Assembly (NCBI RefSeq): GCF_051020975.1
Contig: NC_135040.1
Coordinates: forward strand, 4,209,501-4,273,500
Origin: Osmia lignaria lignaria
Taxonomy: Eukaryota; Arthropoda; Insecta; Hymenoptera; Megachilidae
DNA length: 64,000 nt
Direction: 5' to 3'
Below, piece after piece: positions 37,681 through 49,669 of this stretch. Every line of letters begins with the position of its first letter. Position 1 is the stretch's first letter. The position numbers and the translations under genes were made by a program. The notes under the pieces are model-generated. The model was not told the origin of the DNA. It worked only from the letters and a program-made list of their open reading frames with translations, and did not search any database.

Positions 37681-38535
37681 GCCGCGATGCTTTTCTCTTT
37701 CAAGATGAATCGATTAATTTGTCCAACATCCATATTCGATACTCTCAACCGTACACCTTTTATTTCCTTCAAATATTAATTCCGTCTTAGTCTCAGCAGC
37801 AATTCCGAAACATACCTTAAGTTGCCGATCGTGGAAAGAGGAAAAAGGGTGAATCGCCGATGAGAAATCGAAATGGCAACGGGATAGATTTCCGGCTGAC
37901 GTATCCGCGCGTTGATCCGCGTCACGCCTCTGATGGAAAGTCGAGGAAAAGAGAAAAAGGAAAAAGAAAGGAAAAAAAGAAAAGGGAGAAATTCCGTGGC
38001 GGTCGGGGTGTTGCGCGAAGGAGAGGGTGGATGTGGGCGGTAGGCGAGGGTGTAAGCACGGATAAGGGGTGCGGCTTGTAGGCGCAGGTCGATACTGATT
38101 AGTACTTCAAAGCGGCTTGAACGCGAGCCCCACGCGCGCCCGGCTTCGACACGCTGGGATCCGCGACAAAGCAAGCGCCGCCACTCGAGCAAAAAATCTT
38201 GAACAAATTAGCGGATTATGAATTCGCCCGGCTTTGTTTCCGGGAAAAGTGGTCGCCACGTACAAGAGACTCGCGACACGAACACCTCTACAACCCCTAG
38301 CCCTCTCCGTTGCACCGCCTATTTCCGCGCCTTCACCCGACCGATTCCGCGTGATCGCGTGTGCGTAAGAGCCGTTGCAATTCAAATTAGCCCACTACGA
38401 TCGCGGAAACCGACTCGGCCTGGTCTACACGCGAGAAACCATGAACGGGTTTCTTCAATTCCAATCGTCGATCAATGCTCTATACACCTAATTATTTATT
38501 ATTCCCAAGGAAACTTCTGATTAAGCTAAAAGAAC

Positions 38536-38552
38536 AAAAAAAAAAAAAAAAA
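38536..38552. repeat. Poly-A run (17)
   Basis: A homopolymer in Vsx intron 1. Confidence 0.9.
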
Positions 38553-39051
38553 TGAACGAAGAATATTCAAGGGTAATTTTGCCAATATTGCTCTCTTTAT
38601 AGAATAATGGTCAACCGTTTGTCGCGCGATCCCGAGGATCTCTCGCGCCCGCGCGTTCATCCCTCAGGATGAAAGGGGTACACGGAAACAATGGTGGACC
38701 GATTGCGCCACGTTTTGCTGAGAATCGTTGTCGGAGATGTGTTACCAGGACGATGCGAGCGATGGGTGGGGCGGGTGGAAGGCAACTAGCGAAGGGTATG
38801 AAGAAAGTAGGAGAAAGAGGTGAAAGGGGTGGCGGCGAAGGGTAGACGAGCGAGAGGAAAGGAGGGAATAAACGAAGAACAACGTTGTCGCGTGGCCGTG
38901 TGTGAGGGTGTAATAGAGAAGGAAAGGGTGCGAGCAAGAGCAAGAAAAGGACTGGACCGACGGGAGTGGTGCAAGGAGACTTCTCAGGCGTTGATAGGCA
39001 ATCTAGTTGATTGCCAACTTCAAACGAACCGAAAAAGCGGAGTGAGAGTTC

Positions 39052-39082
39052 GAGAGAGAGAGAAAGAGAGAGAGAGAGAGAC
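39052..39082. repeat. (AG)n microsatellite
   Basis: A GA run with one AAA interruption, at the end of a polypurine region (38760-39082). It creates a spurious Leu/Ser repeat frame on the minus strand. Confidence 0.9.
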
Positions 39083-40907
39083 TCTCCTATACAAGCCGTT
39101 GGAAAGGCAAAAGCCCGAAACGAACCGGCGCGAATCTCGGAATTTTTAGACAATGCGATCCGCAGAGTTCCTGCATTCTGGCCCTCTCTTCATCCTAACG
39201 ATTAACGCGGTGCCAAGCGAATCGATGATTCCCCATTTACACCACCGCCTTCTATTCATTGTCGCTGTTTATCGCCTGCTCTTTTCATTTATCTCGAAAT
39301 CCTCGGCAAGAATTTTCATTCGATTACACCGCAATCTTTATCGTACAACAGTTTCGCGATTGAAACTTAACCGATAAGAATCCTTGAGATTTTATGTCGT
39401 AGAATTTTAACATCGAATTATGACAAGCGATTTTTCTTTAACTTCTCCGAATGTTTTCGATCGTGTTGAAAGTTTTCGACCGGGACCAAGTGTGCAAACA
39501 ACTTGCAGCCTCGTTACTCGGAAATTTTCGTGGATGAGGGTCCATTATGAGCGAAGAACAAAGGACTTTTAATCGACGAAACAGCCGGACATCGTTCAAG
39601 GGCCCCGTTCCACGCGACATGTCCTGCGCGTGTTTTTTCAAACCCGGCAAAACCCGAAATCGATCGACATATTAATTATTATCGAGGACAAATCGAGAGC
39701 AGTTGGCTCGGCTCTGTGCTCTCGTCTTTAAGTCTGGTTAAGATTTAAGACAAAAAGGAACGAATGAAGCGCGGCAAATAAATGCTGTACTGTAAGACGA
39801 GGTGCTAGAGTGACGTTTGAATGGAAGGGCAGATCCTTTGTGCTACACCGGGAACCCGACACCCGAAAATCGTTCTCAAAATTCGTTATACAGGACAAAA
39901 ATCCACGCTCCGGATCGCGATACTATCTTATTACGACAATACCGTATCAAGGAAACTTGGTTCACATTTCTTTTCCATCGTTTCATCGATATCTCGCTGT
40001 TATTATACGCCTCGACATTTTTATTTCGTGGGAAGATAAATAAAATTAAAAAAATTTTTTTAAATTAGAAAAGATTAGAGATTCTGGTTGATTTTGTAGC
40101 CAATTATAAATATTTGAGATGTTATTCTGAATTAATAATCGATGATTTGATTGGATTCGATGAAATTCTCACGCAAATTCGAAGGGGTTGATCGGTGCAG
40201 GTTGAGAACAGTTCGCCGGAGCACGGCCATTTTTACGTTTTGTCGAGGCTCTTTGTGTTTTGGTGAGACATTGCAGGTCTGCCCAACACTCAACTCATTA
40301 TACCACTAATTATTCATAACGTTGGGGATTATTCTGACAAAAATATTCAATTCCCACAGTGCGCTCACCCCAGCTCACCCCTCTTTCTTTCCCTCGCTCC
40401 TTCTCTCATCTAACGTATCTTGACGTTAATACCCGAGAAAGAGAAACAATAGAAAATTTTCTCGAGCATCACGACGATTGACATTCGATTCCTTGATTCC
40501 TCCTGTCACAGCTGGTCAAGCAATTTCGTATAATTGTTTGTACACAAATGCTGGCAAAAGTGATTTCACCAGGCGTGAAGCTACCTCCAGCTGACTAGCT
40601 TTCCTCCAAATTTTCCCCCAAAATCACGCTCCCTGATATACAGTTCGTACAATAGAAGTTTGCACGCGGATACAAGGTGCGAGTCAATTTTCGGTAACAC
40701 GATCTTGAGTGGCTCTCTGTTAAGCGATAGCCGTGAGTGGCGTGCGTTAAGTGCTCGTTTCACGCCGGGACAAAGATACACGCCTATTAATTTACTTGAA
40801 CTCGTCGCTGACGAGCAGGGTGGTCGATCCAAAGATCGTCGATCGATCAATGTTATTATAATTGCAATTTACTTTTTAATAAGCTTTCCAGTTGTTACTT
40901 TCTGTAA

Positions 40908-41099
40908 TTAACCCTTAAACAGCGGAGTCTGAGTCGATTATAACTCAAACAGAATTATTAACTCAAAATTAAAGAAGAGTTTCATGTATTGAAATAATAA
41001 TTTTTGAAAGAATCGCGTGAAATTTAGAAAATGAAAATAATATGAAGAAAATTCAATTAAACTTTGGCCTCTCTCCATGGTCCGTCGTCCGAGGGTTAA
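40908..41099 (+). mobile_element. TTAA-flanked MITE, family A, full-length copy (192 bp)
   Basis: Both ends are TTAA followed inward by CCCT. The left end reads TTAA CCCTTAAACAGCGGAG; the reverse complement of the right end reads TTAA CCCTCGGACGACGGAC. These are imperfect terminal inverted repeats. TTAA target sites with CCCT/AGGG termini are the hallmark of piggyBac-type elements. There is no coding capacity, so this is a non-autonomous miniature element. The right-hand core CTCTCCATGGTCCGTCGTCC is shared with three other places in the window. It sits in Vsx intron 1. Confidence 0.75.
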
Positions 41100-42000
41100 T
41101 ATATAACGTTACCGCTGCTTAATATTTAATTCGACGGGAATTTTCTTTGAAAATCTTTGAAATCTAAATTGAAATTGAACCATTCCGAGGTAAGGGGTTA
41201 ATAACGCGTGGAATCAATGGCCGGAGACCGCGCGCTTTTTTTTAATTGGTTTCTCACCCCGCTTAAACTCTTACAAGAAGCAGCGCGCAAAAGGAAGCTG
41301 GTTCCTGTATAGTCGGCTACGATCGGTTCAAAAAACTTGACGCGATTTTTCTTTTTATTTTTAATGTTTTCCTTTTTTTATTATCGCAAAAGTTGCGTCT
41401 AACGACCGGCAGTGGCCAGACGCCTTGGTTCCTCTCGAACGTTTTCCACGCGCCAAGATGTATGTAGGTCTTAACGAGAACGCGTTAAGATTGAATCGTG
41501 GTGGTTTGCTTGTTACTCGGGCACAATACCTGCACGGTTTGTATAAAATTAATTATCAATTCTTCATAGGCCGGCGAATGAAAGGAACAGTTAGAGGCTC
41601 CGTTCATGGAATAAATGGCACGGCTATAATTGTCGAAGCACAATGGGCCGCGTCTCGCGAACGGAACTATATGACGGAAACAATGTCATCTTTAATCGTC
41701 ATCTATAAATTAACGGGAGGGGGCGAAGTTTCAACGGTAATGACGAGTTACGACGGCTTAGAAAACCGGCTGGTTTCGTTGGAAATAAGCAGTTTGCTTT
41801 GGAAAAGCTTCTTGAAGAAACAAGCATTGAAAAAAAAATGTAGAAAAAATTAACGAAAGCGTTTGGTCGAGCTTTTAATTAAGAAAAAGTCGACGATGGA
41901 ATAATTGTTCCATTCCAAGAAACCACCAAAGAATTACACGTACGATAGAAATTAAGAAAAAAAAAAGAAAAGAAAAGGAAATAGAAAATCATGAACTCAC

Positions 42001-42466
42001 CATGGGGTGGCGTGTGCTGAGTCGGACTGTGCTGATGATGATTCGCGGTGACTGCGGTTCCCGGAAGTACATGCTGCGCGTGAGCAGCCGGATGCACGTT
42101 GACGCCGGCCGGCGAGGCCGGAAGTTGTCCCGGTTGATGTACCTGATGATGCGGTACATGGTGGGCCGGGTGGGGGTGGGGCGGCGGCAGGAAGGCAGCC
42201 GCTACGGCCGCCTGCGCATTCAGGTAAGCCATCCGCGAGGCGGTCAGGTTGCCCAGATTGCCAAGATTGCCAAGATTGCCGAGATGATTCGTCAGGCTGG
42301 GCATGTAGTCCCATAGTTTGTGATGAGGCGCGGTGGGTGCGTAAGAAACCGCCGAGACGCCGGCTGGCGGTGATCCTTGGGGCGAGCCTCGATCGGTACC
42401 GCTTCCGTTTCCGGTACCGTTCAGCCCCAGCAGCTCTTGGATCGCGAACGGCGATCGCTGCGGCAT
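42001..42466 (-). CDS. Vsx: Vsx homeobox gene, coding exon 1 (start codon, octapeptide, low-complexity N-terminus)
   Basis: Translation starts at the ATG at 42466-42464; an in-frame TGA lies ten codons plus one upstream. The 155 codons begin MPQRSPFAIQELLGL, the conserved N-terminal octapeptide motif of Vsx proteins (residues 5-15), an eh1-like motif linked to repression. A Gly/Ser/Pro segment follows, then four LGN repeats (residues 62-74), a short Ala-rich stretch (84-91) and a His/Pro-rich region (94-155), all typical of fast-evolving transcription-factor linkers. The exon ends CAT G before a GTGAGT donor. The single G fits the two-base start of exon 2, so the joined product reads PPHG|VGHNIESGKD. 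The open frame runs on into the intron for about 40 codons, ending in a Phe-rich tail; that is read-through, not coding. In the joined protein the homeodomain would span residues 182-241. Confidence 0.93.
42245..42283 (-). repeat. Vsx: 9-bp coding repeat, four LGN units in Vsx exon 1
   Basis: On the minus strand the codons CTx GGC AAY repeat four times (residues 62-73) and end with Leu74. Third-position changes (CTC, CTT, CTG; AAT, AAC) show the array is not brand new. Such arrays often vary in copy number between individuals. Confidence 0.9.
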
Positions 42467-44769
42467 CTTTGACTCAGTATCGATAATCCTACCCACTCAA
42501 AACGACATCTTCCACTCGTAAATCCCTCTTTTAATGAATATTTCCTAGAGTCTACCGCGTCCCTGTCAATGGAGCATCATAGCCAGGCTCGTTGACGGAA
42601 CAGGATTCAAGGATATATCGTTGTTCTTCTAGCGAATTTCCTGTAGAATATCCTCGCTAAGATATTGAAATATTTGCTCGTTGATTTGCGTCTGGATTTT
42701 TAGGAACTTTTGTTTACAAACGACTCCGCGATTCAGCAGTCTCGAATAAAGAAACTGACGGGGTTCGTTGGATTCTGTTTCGAACACAAACTCGATGTCC
42801 TGGGTATTAGAGATCGGAGGATATTTTCTCACGTAGATCGATCAAAGAGGGAAGTAAAACGAGTCCTTTGCCGCGGCTAGGCCCTGACATAACGCTCGTT
42901 CGGCATCCGACGGTTTGTCGCGAGCGGAGGCGTCGCTTTTTCGATACCCTCGCCGACGCTCCGATCGACGAACGTTGAAAATGAATTGTAGGCCCGCTAA
43001 GAAGGGATCGACTAATCGTCCGTTTAGTTTCGAAAAATATACGGAACGAGTTGAGATAGAAAATCGAGATTAGATCCTGATATGGACCCGCCGGCGATTC
43101 TAAGTGTTCTCATAGATCTCCATCATCGAGGATCTCTCGAAATGGAATGTTTTTCGTGCATAGAAAATTGTTGGAAAGCTTACTGGCCTGCGTTCTCGGC
43201 TAATCTTCGTTGTAAACGTAAAAATCCTTGATCTGTCGAGCGAAGACAGAAGCTGCGACAGGTTTCGGCGAGCGACGGCAACTCGAGAACCCGTGCGGAC
43301 CGATTGTCTCGCGTTTTCTTTCGCACTTAAACACAATTACCGTGTAGAAACAACGCGTCTAACGGCACACATGCGTCCAGTCTGTTCGTTGAATGGAAGT
43401 TTCGTTGTGTTCAGGTACGGATTACCGCTTTCCTCGTTGCTCGAAGCAACCGGTACGAAGTTACTCGATTATTACTCCCTTTCCTCTCTCTCTCTTTCTC
43501 ACCCTAAATCTCGTCCCGAAGACAATTAGAACCTTATCTGCGTCCAAGAATTCTATTCACTCGTCCCGATATCGGCGCTGATGGACTCCATTCATCGTGC
43601 CTGGCCACGGAACAAAACTCTCCTCGGACCTCAACGATGCGCATGGAAATTCGTGGAACCGCTTCCATTCATTCTTCTCACCGTTTGGATCGAATTTCAC
43701 AAGACAAAAAAACAGTATTCTGCTCGTCTCCTACTACTATTTCCTCTGCCCAACAGGAAGGCACTCGTCCACTGGCAGGATCGACCAGTCGCCGATGATC
43801 AGCCCTTCTTTTTCTCGTTTCTTCAATGATCACAAACAATGTCCACCCTCCGCTTCTCTCCCCATGCCGTCTTTCAACGATCTACGAACCTTCCTCGAAT
43901 CCTTCGGTCTTGGTCGATCGGTCATACGGAACTAGGCGCACACAGAGAACTGCGGATTCACCGGAGGCAACTGACAGCGCGGGGGCGGCTTACTTCGAAG
44001 AAACGGAGCGGCTGGATCCGCGTGGCGAGATTGATACTATGTCGCGTGTGACACGGTACTTGGTAAATCAGCCGAAACGTACGGAGGAAATTGATAAAAG
44101 AAAGAGAAAGAGAGAGAAGCAACGTGGCTGTGCTCTCGGGGGTAGTCCCGGTTACGGTTACGGTGACGTGTCTGGCCTGTCGTCGTGGCGCAACCGTGTC
44201 GTCGTCGCGGCGATGGGCAACTGAGCTGGCTCGGAGCACAGGGTTGCTCGACTGTGCGACAGCCAACGAAGAAGGGAAACCCCCCGGGGGCGCCGTACAC
44301 GCACCCACACACACACACGTTACGCGGGTACACATAGACGTAGGGAGCCGCGGAGGGTGGCGTTTACCCGACCCCACACCCCCTCCGACGCCGTTTGCCC
44401 CCTCCTGGCTGGGGAAAGGACCCCTTCTCTCTTCGTCCACGGTTGCCTGCCTGCCTCCCTTTCAACGTGACGCGCGTACAACCCCACTCTCTCGATCTCT
44501 TCTTTTCTACACTCTCTTCCCAACGACCCCTCGTAACAAAGGCGCCTCCGCTACTTTACGCGCCGACAGTGGCCGTCTCGCATCGCGGATTGGTCGGTTT
44601 TTTGAGACGGCCAGCAGGGTAGACATAGCCCTAGTTACCAGACAGAAGGTGGGGTCTACCGATGTCAACGCCTCGCACGGATACGCCTACGACAGACCGG
44701 TTCACCACGGGCAAAACGGCTAGCTTCTACGACTGCCAGCTCGGATTCATCGAGACGACGGGTATTCGT

Positions 44770-44777
44770 CTTTTATA
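44770..44777 (-). promoter_or_regulatory. TATA box facing Vsx
   Basis: The minus strand reads CTATAAAAGACG here, a near-ideal TATA box about 2.3 kb before the Vsx start codon and on the same strand. A start site would fall near 44740. This would need a long or spliced 5' UTR. No strong initiator was identified, so it is a candidate only. Confidence 0.35.
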
Positions 44778-45315
44778 GTTGCCTTCGCTGGCCGAGAGCG
44801 CTGTTGGACATTCTCGATGATCAGCTGGATCGTATGGACATTGTTCTCTGCTGGTTAATTGAACTTGGAAAATATGGGTTGTTTTGTAAAATGATTTACA
44901 GATCAAGTATTAGGGGAACTGTTAGAACTATTACACCAGTTTTCGAAGATATTTTATTTATAAGAGGATGTGGATTGCCTAAATTGTTTAATGCATTCAC
45001 TGCCATAATGGTCACATTGAAACTGAACTGAATTTAGCATAATTTCTTTAAAGATATTTCAATTTTTCAGAACATTCTCTAACACCTGAATTTAAAATCC
45101 CTTTTTAATTCATTCTAAGATTCAATACCTTTCCAAAAATTCATGAATGCAAAATGAGTATATCGATAATAAAAATGCTATCGTTCCTGAATTTCGCAAA
45201 ATCTGCTGCATCAGAAAGGTTCGAGCAAAGATCCTTCGGGAGAGAAATTTTGGCACAGTGAAACGGGCTGTCGCCCGAAACCTTTATTAACGAAGTGGGA
45301 GTGGTCTAGCTACGG

Positions 45316-45352
45316 GCCAATCAGAAAGCGCCACTTTCAACCCTCATTGGCC
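45316..45352. promoter_or_regulatory. Inverted pair of CCAAT boxes
   Basis: GCCAATCAG at 45316 and CATTGGCC at 45345 face each other about 29 bp apart. It lies 2.9 kb upstream of the Vsx start codon. Confidence 0.3.
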
Positions 45353-45489
45353 AGAAGGTAAATCGATTTATCACTCAACCCGTCTGCGGCCGACAGGGGA
45401 AACACGCCCTTAAGGCCGTCCAGCTTAAGGTCTACTCTCCTCGGATGCCTTTCGTGACGTTCAACACCGCCAATTCCACTTGAGAAGGG

Positions 45490-45529
45490 ATGGTGGTGGT
45501 GGTGTTGGTGGCGTCGATGGTGGTGGCGG
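45490..45529. repeat. (GGT)n-like tract
   Basis: GGT/GGC/GAT triplets in an imperfect run, upstream of Vsx. Open frames across it (poly-Gly or poly-His) are low-complexity. Confidence 0.8.
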
Positions 45530-48346
45530 GCAGCGTGGCGGGGGATGGTTCGACTGGTACGAAGACGAAAAGGGTGTGGAGACTGGTGATCTTCGGCGGT
45601 GGGTCTCCCGATATCGTTGGAGGGAACATTTTTCGACGGAATCCTGTGCCCCCTGCTCGAAATTGAGCCATTTTTCGGAAACGAAGCTTTTCCTTCGTTC
45701 CTTATCACTTTCCTCTATCTATTCGTCTATTCGTATCCCCTTACATCTTCTTTTTTCGTATGTTTCTTCGTTTCAGTGATCCTTCTTCTTGTATGTTTGT
45801 TTACCATTTATTGAAGATGAATTCTGATTAATGTTTTTTAGGAAATTTAGCAAGTTTAGGATAATTAGTGGTAGAAAGTGGCTGGAACTTTTTATTTCTT
45901 GTTGCATTTCAGTGGTTAATTCAGTAAATACAAACATTTTCGGTATGACACCATGTTTATCTATAACAAATACTGGAGACTCGAGTGAAAATTAATAAAC
46001 AAGGGTTCTATCAATATTAGAATGTTTTATCACATGTATATTCAGTAATAAAATTTGAAATTTTTAAGCCAGAAGTTGGTAAGATACAAAATTATAGCTT
46101 TGGAATCAAGGTATTACTACAATTGTTTGAAACACTTTGTAAATATTCATATTTAATAATTAGACAGATGTCTATGGGTTTCCTACTATGGATCACAAAA
46201 ATATTAACGACATACTTTTCAATCTAATGCTACAATCGTCAAAAGAATTAAATAAAATCGAACTTCACAAGAAGAGTTTACATTCTAGGCCTGATTTCAT
46301 TGTCTACAACGAAGGAAGATTAAGGGAGAAAAAGGTACGAAATGAATAAAGTGAAACGAAACTGAAGAGTTCAACGAAAATTTCGCTCAAAAATTTGTTT
46401 GACACGATCTACGCGAAAGGGAACCCGTCAGCTACATTTATCATTTGCATTTTCAGATGAAACGTGCCAACGATACGAGGACATTCACGCCGGTCTAACA
46501 TTCGCCAACGATAACACCAAAGAAGCATAATACCGAAGCTGAGATAGTCTTTTTATCGGCGAAAAAAAATCTTTTCGTCGTACGGGAAGAAGAAAGAGGG
46601 AGAGAGGTTTTGTATTCCAAGCTTTGTTTCGTTGAAATATCTCGGAGCTTCTACGTTCATCTTCTCAGCCAAGGAAAAGTATAAGAGCAACCCCTTCATT
46701 TTCGCTCCTCGCTCGTTTGCTCTTTATATTAAGAAATTATTGCACGCTTTCAGTACTGTCCTTCTATGGGATATAAGACTGCATCAAATGCGCGCAATGA
46801 TCAATTCGAAATAATACAATTTTCTGTATTCCAGATTCTATGCAGCAATCGCACAAAGGAAAACTATACAAAAATATTTCTGCAGCTTCGTTTCAAAACA
46901 AAATGATCATTTAGGCCTACTCCACGTTACAAGGTAATCTGAATTTCAATTTCCTAATTTATTTATATAATAATTATATAAAAGAAACATCCTCTTTCAA
47001 AGATAAAATAGAATTTGCAAACTTTACCCCCTGATTGTGCTAATTTTATAATAAAAGCACATTAAATACTGCAGCAACGTTGAATTCCAAATTATCTTAA
47101 TTATTTTTACGCTAATTATACAACAGAAAGCTTCTTCCCGTTAGAAATAAATTATACAAAGGAAGAAAATACAAAAATTTTAGTGTTACATATTAAAATG
47201 GCAATAAATTTAACAACAATGCCTGTTTAATGTATATTTCTTTGAATACTAATTGCGCGAAAGGAGCTTCTCTCATGAAAGATATATTTTTGAAAAAAAG
47301 TGGTTGAAAAGTTAGCAAAAAATGTGGGAACGAGTGTCCGTTTGCTCGCGAGGACTTGGCGCGGAAATCGTTCCCCAATCTTGTGAATCTCGTGAAGCAA
47401 CGTCAGACTTTAAAACCCTGTGGTTCCCTGAAATTGCAATTACCGAGTCTTACGGAGTGTTACCGAAGGATTCGAAAAAACGCTTAAACTCGTAAATCTC
47501 GGGGTTGAAGAGCGTTTAGGACAGGAGCGTGCGAAGGGGGCACCCCTTCATCGTCCAACGCTCTCCAACGAATTGCAGATCCGAGTACTTGCTTGCTTCT
47601 TAACTTAACGATAGGATCATTGTACTTCTAAATTCAGCGCATTGTGCTGACTGGTTCTGGCGTGTAAGGGCGACCGTGTCACAGACAGAAGCGCAAATAT
47701 CTTCATCTGGCCAGATCGCGACACTCGGAGCGAGTTTTTAAGCCTCCTTCAACAGGATTCCAGGCGTGGCGATCAGGCGCACACTCTTCTACGACGATCA
47801 AGATTTTTTCTCAAAGTTCCAATGACTTTTTCGTTCGTTTTTCCCGGAAGGAAACCGTGATATTTATATGCCGGACTGGAGAAACGGGGCACGTAAGGGT
47901 GATAACCTTCTGATGTTGCCCTCGCGACGTTCAAAGAGTGTAAACTGTGAGATTGCCGCTCGTTAATGCTAGCAAATTTGTTGGAAATGTGTTTCCTCGG
48001 AATCGTTCTTCCATAAATTCGAGGGTACCAGGTAAAATTGCAAGTTTACTTGCTTGTAATTTTATAATTGCAATATTAAAATTTATCTAGTTCCTTACTG
48101 CCCTTTTTTTTCCTGTCTAATTTCCGTTTCATTCCATATTTTAATCATCAAATCCTACATTTTTTATATTTATATCGTAATTAGAAAAATATACAATGTA
48201 CCTGATAGTTTGTAAATCACCAATTAAGGATTGATGCAAAATTTATTATGCCTACATTTTTATTCATTAATTTATTCATTGAAAATGAAAAATATTTTCA
48301 AGTATTATTTTCAATGCTTCTAAAAATTGTCTTTCTTTTTTTGTAG

Positions 48347-48421
48347 AATGAATTTTAAGAAGAAAGAAACGTGATAACAGACAGCGGAAATGGAAATGAA
48401 GAAACATTGTCCGGCGAACAG
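48347..48421 (+). other. Exon-like segment, plus strand (75 nt)
   Basis: It is bounded by a strong acceptor (CTTTCTTTTTTTGTAG) and a strong donor (CAG|GTGAGT). All three frames contain stops, so if real it is non-coding or a 5' UTR exon that supplies a start codon near its end. It lies upstream of and opposite to Vsx. Confidence 0.3.
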
Positions 48422-49641
48422 GTGAGTCGGAATTTGATTAAATTCCTTTGGCTAGCACGCTAACGAGCATTTATTCCGCGGCTCGCGCTATTTACAATTA
48501 GTCGATGCACTATGCAGCGATCCTAGTTCCGGATAACTAGACCTCAAACCACTCTTGTTCCTGTTCACGCGGCCGTCCGTGTGTTCTCGTTCACGAACAC
48601 GCTGCCTCAACTCACGCTGTTAATTTATCTAATTACGATACCAGTCGAGATCATTTATCCCGCACTAGAGGAAATTTGAGACGAGCACAGGGCATGGGGG
48701 AAATATGAAATTAGTTGCAATGCTTCAGCTACCTCGAAATTTCACGATATTACAACGTAATCGGTGTCCGGAAACTCGCCCCGTTTTCCTCGCGACGATT
48801 AACTAGAGAAAGGGGATAGAAAATTTTCTGAAATAATGAAAATCTGTCGGAAAATGCTTGTTCCTTTTCAGAAAACAATTTTCCTTCGAAAACTGGAAAA
48901 ATTCTTAAATTAGAGTAGTGTATGAACAAAATTGTAATTTTTGACCGAATTTATTTCTTACTTCTTTAGAGAGACACACACGTGAATGTCCTTTCTGAGA
49001 TTGGCGCGAGGATCTCGGTGAAAGAATAGGTGATCGGAGGATCTCAGAGAACGTGTACAACAGTTGTACTCGTGCTTGAATTATGACAACGACAAGTTAA
49101 GTTAAAGACAATATCTTTGAGGGTAGAGGAGAGGAGTACAATGGCAGATCGTCCGAAAAATCGCATCTTCTGTTATTGAAGAAGCAGGTGAAACGTGGCC
49201 GAGGGAAGCCCGATCGATGCATAATGCTGGTAAATTAATTTCTCAAACTCGATTCCCTCGAAGAGGCCCACTTTCAGCATCGATAAACGTCGACGGTGCC
49301 CCTCCGTTCGTTCGACCGTGTTTCCAACCTACAAACTCGACCTCGAAAAGGATCCTCGTCGCTCTGGCAATCCTCTTTTCGCCAACGTTTTCGCCGAGTC
49401 CTGCAAAATTGTTAATCCGAAGCTTTTCCAATTACACAGCTCGTCCTCTCGTTTCTCCGCTGCTCCTTCGAGCCTTCTCTCTTCGATCAGCCCGGCCCAC
49501 GCTCTCTTTCGGCTCTTTGTAAGCGAAAATACTCAATTCGGACGTTAAATTCAATTACAGCATCCCTGATTAATCCTAAGTATCCTTTTCCTTGAAGGAA
49601 CGACGAATACCAGCTTCAATCTTCTTCGCGTCCCAGCCGAG

Positions 49642-49669
49642 TTTCTTCTTCTTCTTCTTCTTCTTCTTA
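49642..49669. repeat. (TTC)n microsatellite
   Basis: About nine TTC units ending in TTAG, upstream of Vsx. A spurious poly-Arg frame on the minus strand comes from it. Confidence 0.9.

Larger units (their letters stand above)
14926..42000 (-). other. Vsx intron 1 (about 27.1 kb), no recognised gene; candidate regulatory elements
   Basis: The donor is GTGAGT (42000-41995) and the acceptor TTTCAG (14931-14926), minus strand. Landmarks are ATTA clusters at 16085-16140 and 16261-16320; an X-box-like and CCAAT combination at 19010-19060; a palindromic ATTA block at 23090-23230; MITE copies at 24366-24434, 27764-27844 and 40908-41099; a tandem duplication at 35686-35886 beside a CTAATTAGC site; an octamer/Maf-like cluster at 37620-37680; and polypurine and GA-repeat tracts at 21560-21640, 29097-29133, 37930-38040 and 38760-39082. 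Many open frames of 60-180 codons occur on both strands, but none shows a domain. A short unexplained frame at 35273-35470 is listed separately. Confidence 0.85.

Noticed and set aside
38611..39153. Minus-strand open frame of 180 codons with Leu/Ser repeats
   Set aside because: It is the complement of a polypurine tract and a GA microsatellite.
41425..41853. Plus-strand open frame of 142 codons just downstream of Vsx exon 1 on the other strand
   Set aside because: Non-ATG start in this frame and no recognisable family; judged chance, though composition is less biased than most.
41879..42000. C-terminal extension of exon 1 frame past 42001
   Set aside because: A GTGAGT donor and the phase match to exon 2 show that this is intron; the extra peptide is Phe-rich.
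42467..42496. Upstream extension of Vsx exon 1 to a GTG at 42496
   Set aside because: GTG is not a usual eukaryotic start, an in-frame TGA precedes it, and the family motif follows directly from the ATG at 42466.
42629..42832. Minus-strand open frame of 67 codons upstream of the Vsx start
   Set aside because: No ATG start and no splice evidence; may simply be Vsx 5' UTR.
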